DNA of 64,000 bases. Source: a virus. The position numbers were made by a program, and so were the translations under genes. Position 1 is the first letter of the stretch, and each line of letters opens with the position of its first letter. The notes below the pieces were generated by a model, which did not search any database, was not told the origin of the DNA, and saw only the letters and a list, made by a program, of their open reading frames with translations. Positions 42,397 through 50,232 of the stretch are shown piece by piece. The stretch spans positions 1 through 64,000 of the IMG/VR virus record IMGVR_UViG_3300019487_000018. One strand, given 5' to 3'.

Positions 42397-45299
42397 GAGA
42401 TTGTCTCGATATTCACGCCACCGAACGATTCATACGTCTTGATGAATCGTTGCATGCTAACTTGTCTTTGACCTGGCGCATACGCTCCTGGTAAAGATGC
42501 CCATTGTGACTTTAACTTGTTTACGGCCGTAACAATCCGACCTGCTTTAATGTCGTTAAACGCATTGAAGTTTTTGAAGATTTGTTCGCACGCTTGATCT
42601 TGGCTGTCTGCACCAAAATCTGTCAAACCAAGCTGCGCTTTGATTGCGTTCCAAGTCGTTAGAACGATCTGATATCCACCAGCAGCACTTGATGGAAGAA
42701 CAACCTTCTTGTTTGTGGTATCTTGCGTACCTCTCAAAGTGTCGATAAATGCCCTTGTTAGACCTTCAATCTTAGACACAATCTTTGCTGCTGTCACACG
42801 GAAGTTGTCACTGACAACAAGCTGTGGAGTTACTCCAGCAGCTGGATGATCATCGAGCGATGAACATTCTGTTCCCGGATTAACGATCTTCCGATAGTTG
42901 ATTGTTCCTTCTTTGGTCAATGTGCCTTCACCTTTTGCAATCGCGTGGCGGAACGCATAGAGATTCTTTTGCTCTTGGTCGTTGGTTGGCAGCTGTGGTG
43001 CTTCGTCTTGAACAATAACAGGTGTTGGATTTACAACCGTCGAACGTTGTACCTGATCAGTAGGTGGTGATTCAGGTTGGCCAGTACCACATGGTGCCTT
43101 CAACATTTGTTGAGCTTTTTCTTGCGGACATTCAAGCTGCGCTGTTAGACTGTCGTTTGCTGTCCTTGTGTCTGGTTGACCATCAGCAGACGGTTTCGGC
43201 TGCTGACAAGGAACTGTTGAACCAAAACAGTCGACAATTTGTTCTGTGAACGCAACAGCAGAACGTCGCTTATCGTTCAAGAACGCAAATGTTCCTGGGT
43301 CTGGCAGAGCAATCATATTGAGCGTTTGGTTAAACTCTCCCTGCGTAAATTCATGATTGATTGCATAGATGTAGTAATAGCCTTGAAACCAGAAGTTCGC
43401 AGCATAGTTTGAACGATCGCGAAACGCTTGTAGGTCGTCTTGATCGGCAGGCATTTTGATGTTAAGCTTTGCAAGCATTGGAAAGTCCCCCATAGACATA
43501 CCACGAATCTCTCCTTGAGATTCCGCCGGGGCTGACGGCTGCGCAGAGCAAACGTCTACATTTCCTGATTTGTCACGAACAACCGCATCAAGAAATCTGA
43601 ATACCGAATCTGGATTCGACATCTCACTAGCTGTGTGGAGAAATGCCGTATTACCACGAATCTTAACAGTTGCTTCAGCAACTTCAAGACTAGCATGTTT
43701 TGCCATCGTGTAGTTCGCACCAATGTTTTCTCCCGGATACATAGTGTTAAGTCCACGACGTTGCGCCTGTGCACCAAAATATAGCGGAATCTTCAACGGC
43801 TGACCTGGATTCTGACGATTCTTTTCAGCATTTGGATTGATGTGTGTTGAACTACTGGGTGCCGCTTCGAGTTGCTGTTTGAACGAGTTAGCAGAAGTTG
43901 CTGTCTGCATATACGCCATTCCAAGATTCAACTTCAGATCAAACTCCAGAATATCGGTGTTTAGTCCGGTGTAAATGTAATCGAAGATTGTCAAATTGTC
44001 ACTGATCACTTTATCGTTGAACACGCGTTCGTTTTCCGACTTCCCACCAACGAGTTCCGCAACAAGACCCGCCTTTGGTGACACAAACTGCTTGATCGTA
44101 TAAACAATTTGGACTTTGTTCTCAAGGGCCCGAAGAGCAGTTTGCACCTTGTATTCGTACTTGATCACACTACCCTTACCATCTTTCACGCCGGCCATTT
44201 CTTCGAGAATCTGGGGACTGAGTTGCATGACACCACGAATCGCACTTTCAATACTACCGCCAATGGTTTGCTTAACGTAAGCCTTACCTTTTTCACAATC
44301 AACCGTGTCGCGGTACTGTTGAGGGCGATCGGTCACTAGATAACGCTCGTTACAGTACACAGGATCAAGAAGAATAATGTACTCAACCGGTAGATAGTCC
44401 GAAACTGTGTTGACAAAGTTCGTACCATCGAGAAGGTGAAGCTTCTGCTCAAAGCAATTCTTGTATTCAGTGTATCGATCATTGATATAGATCTGAAGCT
44501 GTTGCATTGCATCACGCAACGATGGACCAACCTGCAAAGCAAAACCATCAGCAGCACGAGAATATTGCGGCAGACGTGTCGCACCATTTGCAAGGCCTAC
44601 AAATGACAAATCATACGTGCCACCTTGTTCGGTGTAAACACCGGTTAGATCATACGGAATGAACATCAACGGACGAACATCAGCGATTGTTTGTGCGATG
44701 TCCTGTCTCGTGTTTGGATCGACAGCATATCCAACGAAGAATGGTTTCAACATCCACGTGACCATTGACGCATCAACGCCCAATGCCTGACAGCATCGAA
44801 TTACCTGATCAACAAACAGAATGCCACGTGGTTCGGAAACCTTAATGTTGCCTTCAACAGCAATAGACGTTCCTGCATCACCGGGAACAGCTTCGCCGGC
44901 TGTTACTGACATCCATGTCACGTCTGTAATTGCAAATGCAGCATCTGTAGCTCCAAAGATTAGTACGCAGTAATCGTTACTCGTATTGCCGCCATCCAAA
45001 GCGCGAGGAGCGTATTGTTCAAGACCTTCAACGTTCCAAAGCTGTGCTTCTTTTGGCCCTGTTGGATGTTGCCAAGCTGTAACATTTGTTTGTTGAGCGA
45101 GCGTTTCTGCAATCTCTGTTGTTCGACAAAGAACCAGTGAGAAAAAATAGCTGTAAGAGCGCATTTCCGACAAACGGTTGATGTCTACCGCTCGACGGCC
45201 TAGAACGCCCTCAGGATGGTCGAATTCCGAAACAGGCGTCCTTTGACGAGGATCCTGCAGCGGCGCTTCGTTGTCGAACTGTCCGATATTGTCTGGCAT
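42393..45299 (-). CDS. gp27: baseplate hub, gp27-like, fused to a lambda-R-type (GH104) lytic transglycosylase domain
   Basis: 968 residues. The N-terminal ~650 residues precede the spike gene and have hub-like character, including a late FWFQGYYYIYAINHEFTQGEFNQTLNMIALPDPG typical of hub/late-control proteins. After a Pro/Gln-rich linker the C-terminal ~180 residues match phage lambda endolysin R in order: AIAKGEGT with E791, DDHPAAGV, AAGGYQIVLTTWNAIKAQLGLTDF, DSQDQACEQI and WASLPGA. This domain would open peptidoglycan during DNA injection. Hub identity is by position and pattern; the enzyme domain is clear. Confidence 0.82.
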   Translation of the reverse strand: MPDNIGQFDNEAPLQDPRQRTPVSEFDHPEGVLGRRAVDINRLSEMRSYSYFFSLVLCRTTEIAETLAQQTNVTAWQHPTGPKEAQLWNVEGLEQYAPRALDGGNTSNDYCVLIFGATDAAFAITDVTWMSVTAGEAVPGDAGTSIAVEGNIKVSEPRGILFVDQVIRCCQALGVDASMVTWMLKPFFVGYAVDPNTRQDIAQTIADVRPLMFIPYDLTGVYTEQGGTYDLSFVGLANGATRLPQYSRAADGFALQVGPSLRDAMQQLQIYINDRYTEYKNCFEQKLHLLDGTNFVNTVSDYLPVEYIILLDPVYCNERYLVTDRPQQYRDTVDCEKGKAYVKQTIGGSIESAIRGVMQLSPQILEEMAGVKDGKGSVIKYEYKVQTALRALENKVQIVYTIKQFVSPKAGLVAELVGGKSENERVFNDKVISDNLTIFDYIYTGLNTDILEFDLKLNLGMAYMQTATSANSFKQQLEAAPSSSTHINPNAEKNRQNPGQPLKIPLYFGAQAQRRGLNTMYPGENIGANYTMAKHASLEVAEATVKIRGNTAFLHTASEMSNPDSVFRFLDAVVRDKSGNVDVCSAQPSAPAESQGEIRGMSMGDFPMLAKLNIKMPADQDDLQAFRDRSNYAANFWFQGYYYIYAINHEFTQGEFNQTLNMIALPDPGTFAFLNDKRRSAVAFTEQIVDCFGSTVPCQQPKPSADGQPDTRTANDSLTAQLECPQEKAQQMLKAPCGTGQPESPPTDQVQRSTVVNPTPVIVQDEAPQLPTNDQEQKNLYAFRHAIAKGEGTLTKEGTINYRKIVNPGTECSSLDDHPAAGVTPQLVVSDNFRVTAAKIVSKIEGLTRAFIDTLRGTQDTTNKKVVLPSSAAGGYQIVLTTWNAIKAQLGLTDFGADSQDQACEQIFKNFNAFNDIKAGRIVTAVNKLKSQWASLPGAYAPGQRQVSMQRFIKTYESFGGVNIETIS

Positions 45300-45631
45300 T
45301 AGGCACCCGATACAACCAATGGTTTCGTCAAGAACTCAGTCTGAACACGTTCACGAGTTGGAAGAAGGATTTCTTTCCCTTCAGCGAATTCGAGATTTAT
45401 GTCGACGATGTTGTTATAAAGCAAGATCACCCATGCAAGTGTTGCTTTACCATACACATCGTATGCCAATAAGTCGGGACGAACAGCGTATCGCGGTGTA
45501 ATTGTCAGTTTGATATCTGTCACAGAAGGTGCGTAGATTCGACGTTCCCACCATCCCAATCGATCACGGAGCTGTTCTACTGTTCCACCCTGTACGTATC
45601 TTCCGTCACGTGTTTGATCTGATCTTGCCAT
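45299..45631 (-). CDS. gp53: baseplate wedge protein gp53-like
   Basis: 110 residues. RPDLLAYDVYGKATLAWVILLYNN and INLEFAEGKEILLPTRERV give the LysM-like pattern of gp53 proteins, which bridge wedges in the T4 baseplate. T4 gp53 is longer (196), so this is a compact version. The stop overlaps the hub start by 1 nt (TAATG). Confidence 0.8.
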   Translation of the reverse strand: MARSDQTRDGRYVQGGTVEQLRDRLGWWERRIYAPSVTDIKLTITPRYAVRPDLLAYDVYGKATLAWVILLYNNIVDINLEFAEGKEILLPTRERVQTEFLTKPLVVSGA

Positions 45632-45640
45632 TGTTGTTCC

Positions 45641-46405
45641 TTAGAACGAGTCCAGTTGACCCGTCTTGTATTTAATCAGTGAGAATCGTTCAAACTCACG
45701 AGGCGAATGGGTTTCTGCCAGTTCAATCGACACATCCCAACGCACAGGACATGGTTGACGATAAAGATTCGGAATGTAGTCAACATCATCCGGATACGTA
45801 ATGCTCAAGCTCGTAAGGACAACAGGAATCTTGTTCAGGTGAACATTTGGCAATCGAGAACGATCTGTGTCCGGAGCGGAATATGCATATAGGTAAAGAA
45901 CTTCTGGAGGCGCTCCGAGCAGCTCAAACCCAGTCTTTGACGCTCGAGCGCGCAACGTCTGAATCTCAGCTGCTTGTGCTGGATCAAGCGCACGTTGCTG
46001 TTCGCGCATCATCTGTTGCATTGCACGGTCACGAGCAGTTGCTTCACTCTCCAACTGGCGTCGCTTGTTCGATTGACTATCTGTCAATGTTGAACTTCCA
46101 ACACCAAAGAAAGGAAAACGCCACGAACGGAGCAGCTGTACTGCTTCCATGCTTTGTGTTGCTTCGCCGCTGGTACGTGAAATGAACTTGTGAGAGATGG
46201 AAAACGAGCGAGGCTGAGTGTTCTTATACACTTGTATTGCTCCAGGCATGTGAATCGGCATCACCGGTGTGTACTCTACACCGCCGCTCTCGGTAAACTG
46301 AGGCGTGTTGTCAAACACGACTTGTTGAACACGAAACCGGTCATCGCCTGTTGCAATGTTGTTCAGAGATGACACTAGTCGAACCTTAAAGATGCTGTTG
46401 GCCAT
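45641..46405 (-). CDS. tail-tube initiator / baseplate tail-tube cap-like protein (254 aa)
   Basis: First gene of the baseplate operon. The C-terminal IPVVLTSLSITYPDDVDYIPN, VRWDVSIELAETHSP and FSLIKYKTGQL give the tube-fold (gp54/gp48-like) pattern seen in tube-baseplate adaptors. A coiled segment (QSNKRRQLESEATARDRAMQQMM) is inserted in the middle. gp48 and gp54 cannot be told apart from this sequence. It has its own late box. Confidence 0.65.
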   Translation of the reverse strand: MANSIFKVRLVSSLNNIATGDDRFRVQQVVFDNTPQFTESGGVEYTPVMPIHMPGAIQVYKNTQPRSFSISHKFISRTSGEATQSMEAVQLLRSWRFPFFGVGSSTLTDSQSNKRRQLESEATARDRAMQQMMREQQRALDPAQAAEIQTLRARASKTGFELLGAPPEVLYLYAYSAPDTDRSRLPNVHLNKIPVVLTSLSITYPDDVDYIPNLYRQPCPVRWDVSIELAETHSPREFERFSLIKYKTGQLDSF

Positions 46406-46414
46406 TTTCCACTC

Positions 46415-46422
46415 GGTAAATA
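46415..46422 (+). promoter_or_regulatory. late-type -10 box GGTAAATA
   Basis: Plus-strand copy 78 nt before gp55. It is back-to-back with the minus-strand box at 46425 and may be incidental. Confidence 0.35.
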
Positions 46423-46424
46423 AG

Positions 46425-46432
46425 TATTTACA
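46425..46432 (-). promoter_or_regulatory. late promoter -10 box TGTAAATA, head of the baseplate operon
   Basis: 19 nt before the ATG at 46405. Confidence 0.7.
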
Positions 46433-46436
46433 CCTG

Positions 46437-46464
46437 TTGCCCTAAAGGAAAAATCCACTATAAT
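46437..46464 (+). promoter_or_regulatory. sigma70-like promoter of gp55
   Basis: TTGCCC (46437-46442), 16-nt spacer, perfect TATAAT (46459-46464), 36 nt before the gp55 ATG. Confidence 0.65.
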
Positions 46465-46500
46465 GACCAGAGAAGCCGTAATTTCACAAGGAAGGCTCGA

Positions 46501-48375
46501 ATGAATAACAAGAAGAAATCGACCAAGAAGGCTAGTGAGAAGCTGTCTTACTACCAGCGAAAAAAACTAGAACGTCTAAAAGAAGAACGAAGAGCTCTTC
46601 GTGAACAACGTAAGAAACAAAAAGAGAAAGAAGCGAAGAACCCTAAAATCGCAAAGCGCAAAAAATCAAAGAAACAGGGTCCTGACAAAGCCAAAGTCAA
46701 GCGCTCTCCTGTTACCAAGCCGAAAAAACAACCTCGTGTTAAAGCAGTTGAGATTCTGCCTCAACTCGTTGTAGTTGACCTTCCAGAATTGGAGGAAGAG
46801 AAACCCATCTACAATCCAACCGCCGCAAGTGCTCTTGCAGGTAAGAATATCTATCTGAACAACAGGGACTTGCTTGCTGCTGTCAAAGACAGCAAGAAGA
46901 GGGGAGAGATGTCAGATAAGTTGGCTCGAATGCTACAGTTGCTTTGTGCCAAGTATGCAAAGAAAGGCAACTTTATCAACTACTGTGTTGATAGTGCCAC
47001 ACTAGCACTAACAAAAAGTGGTTGGAAAACACATCAACAAATGACAACGGACGATGAGATTCTTTCGTATAACCTGGAAACACAACAGCTGGTATGGTCA
47101 AAAGTTCTTGAAGTGTTTCGAAATAACTACTCAAGTACGATGCACAAACTAGCAACACAAGGACTCGATGCTCTAGTAACACCAAATCATAAGTTTGTTT
47201 CCATAGAACGTGGTTTGATTCCCGTTGAAGACATCATCTGCAATGAACACATCGTTTTAATGGGACAACCGGTGGCAGATGGTAGTATTATCTATCCCGA
47301 TGATGTTGTGGAGCTTGTAGGATGGTGTGTTACTGAAGGACACTACAGCACTAAATCTAAAAAGCGACACTCGATACAGATTTCCCAAAAACAAGGAGCC
47401 AAAGCTAACCGAATCCGTGAACTGTTACAGTCACTTGCTATTCCCCATAAGGAATATCTGAACAAACAGGGGATTATTCTCTTTAACTGTACAGGCGTCT
47501 GGATATCAAAAATACATCAAACAATTGCTCCGTCTCGTGTACCTGCATGCGAATTTCTTTTAGACCTTATTCAAACACAACGACTGTTACTTATCAAAAC
47601 TATGGTGGCTGGAGATGGATGGATGCGACCATCAGGAGGGATGTCATACGTGCAAAAGTCCCCCGAACATATTGACGCATTCCTAATGCTCTGTACATTG
47701 GCAGGTCAGACTGTTTCTGTCACACCAATGACATACAAAACACCTACCAGTCGAAAAAATCCCAATGGCGGTGTTAGCGATGTACTCAGCGTGAACATTT
47801 ATAGTGAACCTAAAACAACATGTCGTGCGGAGTGGATTGACTTTCATGGTGGAAAGCAAACAGCTGGCGGTCGCAGGAACGACAAACCGAACCTACCCAC
47901 CGAGCAATACACCGGACAGATATGGTGCCCACGGACTGAGTATGGAACTTTTGTCGCTCGTCGTGGCAAGTATATCTACATCACAGGGAATACGTACAAT
48001 GACGACATGCAAGGGTATGCAATGATGATGCTTGTTCGCACGTGGAACAGTTTCGATCCTGAACGTAGCGAGAACGCATTTGCATTCTATACACAGTGTA
48101 TCAAGAGTTCGTTCATTCAATATCTCAACCAAGAGAAACGACAACGAACAATTCGTGATATGATGCTTGTCGATCAAGGTCTCAATCCTTCTTTCAGTTA
48201 TGAAGGTGAGGGCAGTGATCAACATATTCTTGAGGATGAACAGGACTTTTATGCGCAGAAACGTGCAGCTGATCTGTTAACACGACTTCCTAGAGAATAC
48301 GAAGAGGGTTCGACAGATGTTGACAGAACCCCCTCGGAACCAGATAATGTTGAGTCTAACAATACTGCCAGATAA
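46501..48375 (+). CDS. gp55: late-transcription sigma factor gp55, interrupted by an intein
   Basis: 624-residue precursor; removing a 336-residue intein leaves 288 residues (T4 gp55: 185). The N-extein is a long Lys-rich tail followed by DLLAAVKDSKKRGEMSDKLARMLQLL and NFINY. The C-extein reads TYNDDMQGYAMMMLVRTWNSFD, then NAFAFYTQCIKSSFIQYLNQEKRQ, a sigma region 2-like core. gp55 directs host RNA polymerase to TATAAATA late promoters with the clamp. The intein interrupts that core exactly. AAGGAAGG and a sigma70-like promoter lie upstream. A terminator hairpin overlaps the stop codon. Confidence 0.9.
   Translation: MNNKKKSTKKASEKLSYYQRKKLERLKEERRALREQRKKQKEKEAKNPKIAKRKKSKKQGPDKAKVKRSPVTKPKKQPRVKAVEILPQLVVVDLPELEEEKPIYNPTAASALAGKNIYLNNRDLLAAVKDSKKRGEMSDKLARMLQLLCAKYAKKGNFINYCVDSATLALTKSGWKTHQQMTTDDEILSYNLETQQLVWSKVLEVFRNNYSSTMHKLATQGLDALVTPNHKFVSIERGLIPVEDIICNEHIVLMGQPVADGSIIYPDDVVELVGWCVTEGHYSTKSKKRHSIQISQKQGAKANRIRELLQSLAIPHKEYLNKQGIILFNCTGVWISKIHQTIAPSRVPACEFLLDLIQTQRLLLIKTMVAGDGWMRPSGGMSYVQKSPEHIDAFLMLCTLAGQTVSVTPMTYKTPTSRKNPNGGVSDVLSVNIYSEPKTTCRAEWIDFHGGKQTAGGRRNDKPNLPTEQYTGQIWCPRTEYGTFVARRGKYIYITGNTYNDDMQGYAMMMLVRTWNSFDPERSENAFAFYTQCIKSSFIQYLNQEKRQRTIRDMMLVDQGLNPSFSYEGEGSDQHILEDEQDFYAQKRAADLLTRLPREYEEGSTDVDRTPSEPDNVESNNTAR
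46984..47991 (+). mobile_element. LAGLIDADG homing endonuclease intein in gp55 (336 aa)
   Basis: Residues 162-497. Block A begins CVDSATLALTKSGW. Block B is VTPNHKFVS (T-x-x-H). The two endonuclease helices are LVGWCVTEGHY and LLIKTMVAGDGW, the LAGLIDADG pair with an acidic residue in each. The C-terminal splicing block reads EYGTFVARRGKYIYITGN followed by Thr+1. The penultimate residue is Gly instead of the usual His, while the final Asn and the Thr nucleophile are present. The exteins join as FINY-TYNDD, restoring a continuous sigma-like helix. Confidence 0.92.
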
Positions 48376-49096
48376 AACCGCCAGCGGTTTTTGATTTACC
48401 ACGACAACATTCACTAATGTTATGTAACATTACACCTGTTGCATGTTGTGCGGCTGTTAGTGATCGAAACGTTCTAATTAGAATACCATCAAGTGATAAT
48501 TGCCGAACTGTGCGAAAATATTTCTTTGAGAAAATCGGAGGCGAAGATCCATAATAACACCATAAAAAACCACCCGCCGATCTTCTCTTTCCCTTGCAAC
48601 ACTGACTGATGTACGAGGCGTTTGCTTTCGTCACTTCACTTGCCAATTTGCATGACGAGAAACTTGCAAGCAACTTTCCGGCAAGCGAATATTGCGAAAC
48701 TGGTTTCTCTATGATCGGCAAATATCCACGTTTTCCTTTCATCTTCGTACTTAGGATTTTGCGTCGAACATTAGTCCACGCGGTAGAGTTTCCTTCACCA
48801 CCTTCAGTCAGATTACATAGAATACCGGTGTGATTTATCAATCGCCCGTAGTAACTTATCAGTTCTTTCTCTTTTTGAAAAGCCTCCGCTTCACTTACAT
48901 TAATTAAAACTTTTTCGTATACAGGCTTCTTTCCTCGTTGATAGAGCTTACATAACTTATTTTTCAACAAAGGATTTGTCAATCGACTTCGCACACGATT
49001 ATGCTCGTACATACGCGTTCCTGAACCTTTACCTACGTAGAAAGGTTGTCGCGAATCCGGATCTATAATACAATACGTGTAGAAATTTCTATTCAT
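48356..49096 (-). CDS. GIY-YIG homing endonuclease with NUMOD-type repeats
   Basis: 246 residues. FYTYCIIDPDSRQPFYVGKGSGTRMYEH is the GIY-YIG module, with Y-V-G, K, R and a later Glu near 90-101 (NLTEGGEG). Two DNA-binding repeats follow (KPVSQYSLAGKLLASFSSCKLA...SAGGFLW and RTVRQLSLDGILIRTFRSLTAA...TAGGFIW), the NUMOD1/intron-encoded-nuclease-repeat type. It is free-standing, convergent with gp55, and overlaps the gp55 3' end by 20 nt. A late box lies 18 nt upstream, on a palindrome shared with the gp47 gene. Confidence 0.88.
   Translation of the reverse strand: MNRNFYTYCIIDPDSRQPFYVGKGSGTRMYEHNRVRSRLTNPLLKNKLCKLYQRGKKPVYEKVLINVSEAEAFQKEKELISYYGRLINHTGILCNLTEGGEGNSTAWTNVRRKILSTKMKGKRGYLPIIEKPVSQYSLAGKLLASFSSCKLASEVTKANASYISQCCKGKRRSAGGFLWCYYGSSPPIFSKKYFRTVRQLSLDGILIRTFRSLTAAQHATGVMLHNISECCRGKSKTAGGFIWQYC
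48374..48393 (+). terminator. intrinsic terminator overlapping the gp55 stop codon
   Basis: AAAACCG-CCAG-CGGTTTTTG. The hairpin begins within the TAA stop and has five Ts. It also lies inside the 3' coding end of the GIY-YIG gene. Confidence 0.5.
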
Positions 49097-49108
49097 AATA
49101 AGAAGTTC

Positions 49109-49116
49109 CGTAAATA
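49109..49116 (+). promoter_or_regulatory. late promoter -10 box CGTAAATA
   Basis: 36 nt before the TTG of gp47 at 49153. It is part of the 12-bp perfect palindrome GTAAATATTTAC (49110-49121). Confidence 0.55.
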
Positions 49117-49122
49117 TTTACC
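49115..49122 (-). promoter_or_regulatory. late promoter -10 box GGTAAATA
   Basis: 18 nt before the GIY-YIG ATG at 49096, overlapping the plus-strand box. Confidence 0.6.
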
Positions 49123-49152
49123 GTAATGAATGGTATTTATAAGGAGACTGCC

Positions 49153-50232
49153 TTGAGCAAACAATTGCGGAAAATGGCCGCACTAACCGATATACACTTC
49201 GGTAAAAAAGCAAATTCACAGCTGCATAATGAAGACTGTTTACGATTTATCGATTGGTTTCTTATTCAGGCGCAAGAAAACAACTGCGATTACATTGCTT
49301 TCCTTGGTGATTGGAACGAGAACAGAAGCGCCCTAAACATTGCAACACTCAACTTCTCATACCAGGGAGCAAAACGGATTAACGCCGTTGGACTCCCGGT
49401 CTTCTTTTGTATTGGGAATCACGACCTTTACCATCGACACACACGAGAAGTGTATTCTGTCGTTCCTTTCCAGGAATTCAAACACTTCCAAATGATCGAT
49501 CAACCAATTCTCATTCCGGAGATCGGTGATGGAGCTGTATTCAGTCCATATCTTTTTCACGACGAATATCCTGGAATGATGCAGTACTTAGACACACCGT
49601 TTTGGGCTGGTCATTTCGAGTTTCAAGGATTTCAAGTCACTGGATATGGTGTGAAGATGCAAACAGGACCTGATCCAAAGTTGTTCAAAGGTCCGAAACA
49701 CATCGTATCAGGCCACTTCCATAAGCGACAAACAATGGATAACATAGTCTACATGGGGAATTGTTTTCCAATGGATTTCGGTGATACGGGCGATGACAAT
49801 CGCGGAATGATGATCTATGATCATGTTACACAAGAAATGACGTTCATCAACTGGGCCGACTGTCCGAAGTATGTCAAGACAAAGTACACTGATCTTCTTG
49901 ATGGAGTTGTTGATATTCCTGTTCAATCGCGTGTTCGTTGTATAATGGATGATCCACACGCATCATTTGAGGAAATTACTTTTGTTCGAGCAACTTGGCT
50001 CGAGAAATACAACCTTCGTGAATTTATCATGGAGGAGACAATGCATCTTGATGAAGCGCGAACGTCTACAGTAACGACAGCTGATGTGAATTCGCTCGAG
50101 ACAGACATCGATTCCGCTAAGGATGAAACCAACAGTTTCGACGAACTTGTCGTGCAGATGTTGAATGACATCAAGAGTGACGCAATCGACAACACTCTTC
50201 TCATCGAACAATACAGGATGATTCCGTCATGA
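49153..50232 (+). CDS. gp47: recombination nuclease gp47 (SbcD/Mre11 family)
   Basis: 359 residues, close to T4 gp47 (339). The metallophosphoesterase motifs are complete: TDIHFG, FLGDWNE, GNHDLYH, WAGHFE and SGHFHKRQ. With gp46 it processes double-strand ends for recombination-dependent replication. The start is taken as TTG 49153 because AAGGAG (49141-49146) lies 6 nt before it, placing the catalytic DIH near residue 13 as in the family. The in-frame ATG at 49126 lies upstream of that ribosome site. It overlaps gp46 by 4 nt. Confidence 0.92.
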   Translation: MSKQLRKMAALTDIHFGKKANSQLHNEDCLRFIDWFLIQAQENNCDYIAFLGDWNENRSALNIATLNFSYQGAKRINAVGLPVFFCIGNHDLYHRHTREVYSVVPFQEFKHFQMIDQPILIPEIGDGAVFSPYLFHDEYPGMMQYLDTPFWAGHFEFQGFQVTGYGVKMQTGPDPKLFKGPKHIVSGHFHKRQTMDNIVYMGNCFPMDFGDTGDDNRGMMIYDHVTQEMTFINWADCPKYVKTKYTDLLDGVVDIPVQSRVRCIMDDPHASFEEITFVRATWLEKYNLREFIMEETMHLDEARTSTVTTADVNSLETDIDSAKDETNSFDELVVQMLNDIKSDAIDNTLLIEQYRMIPS

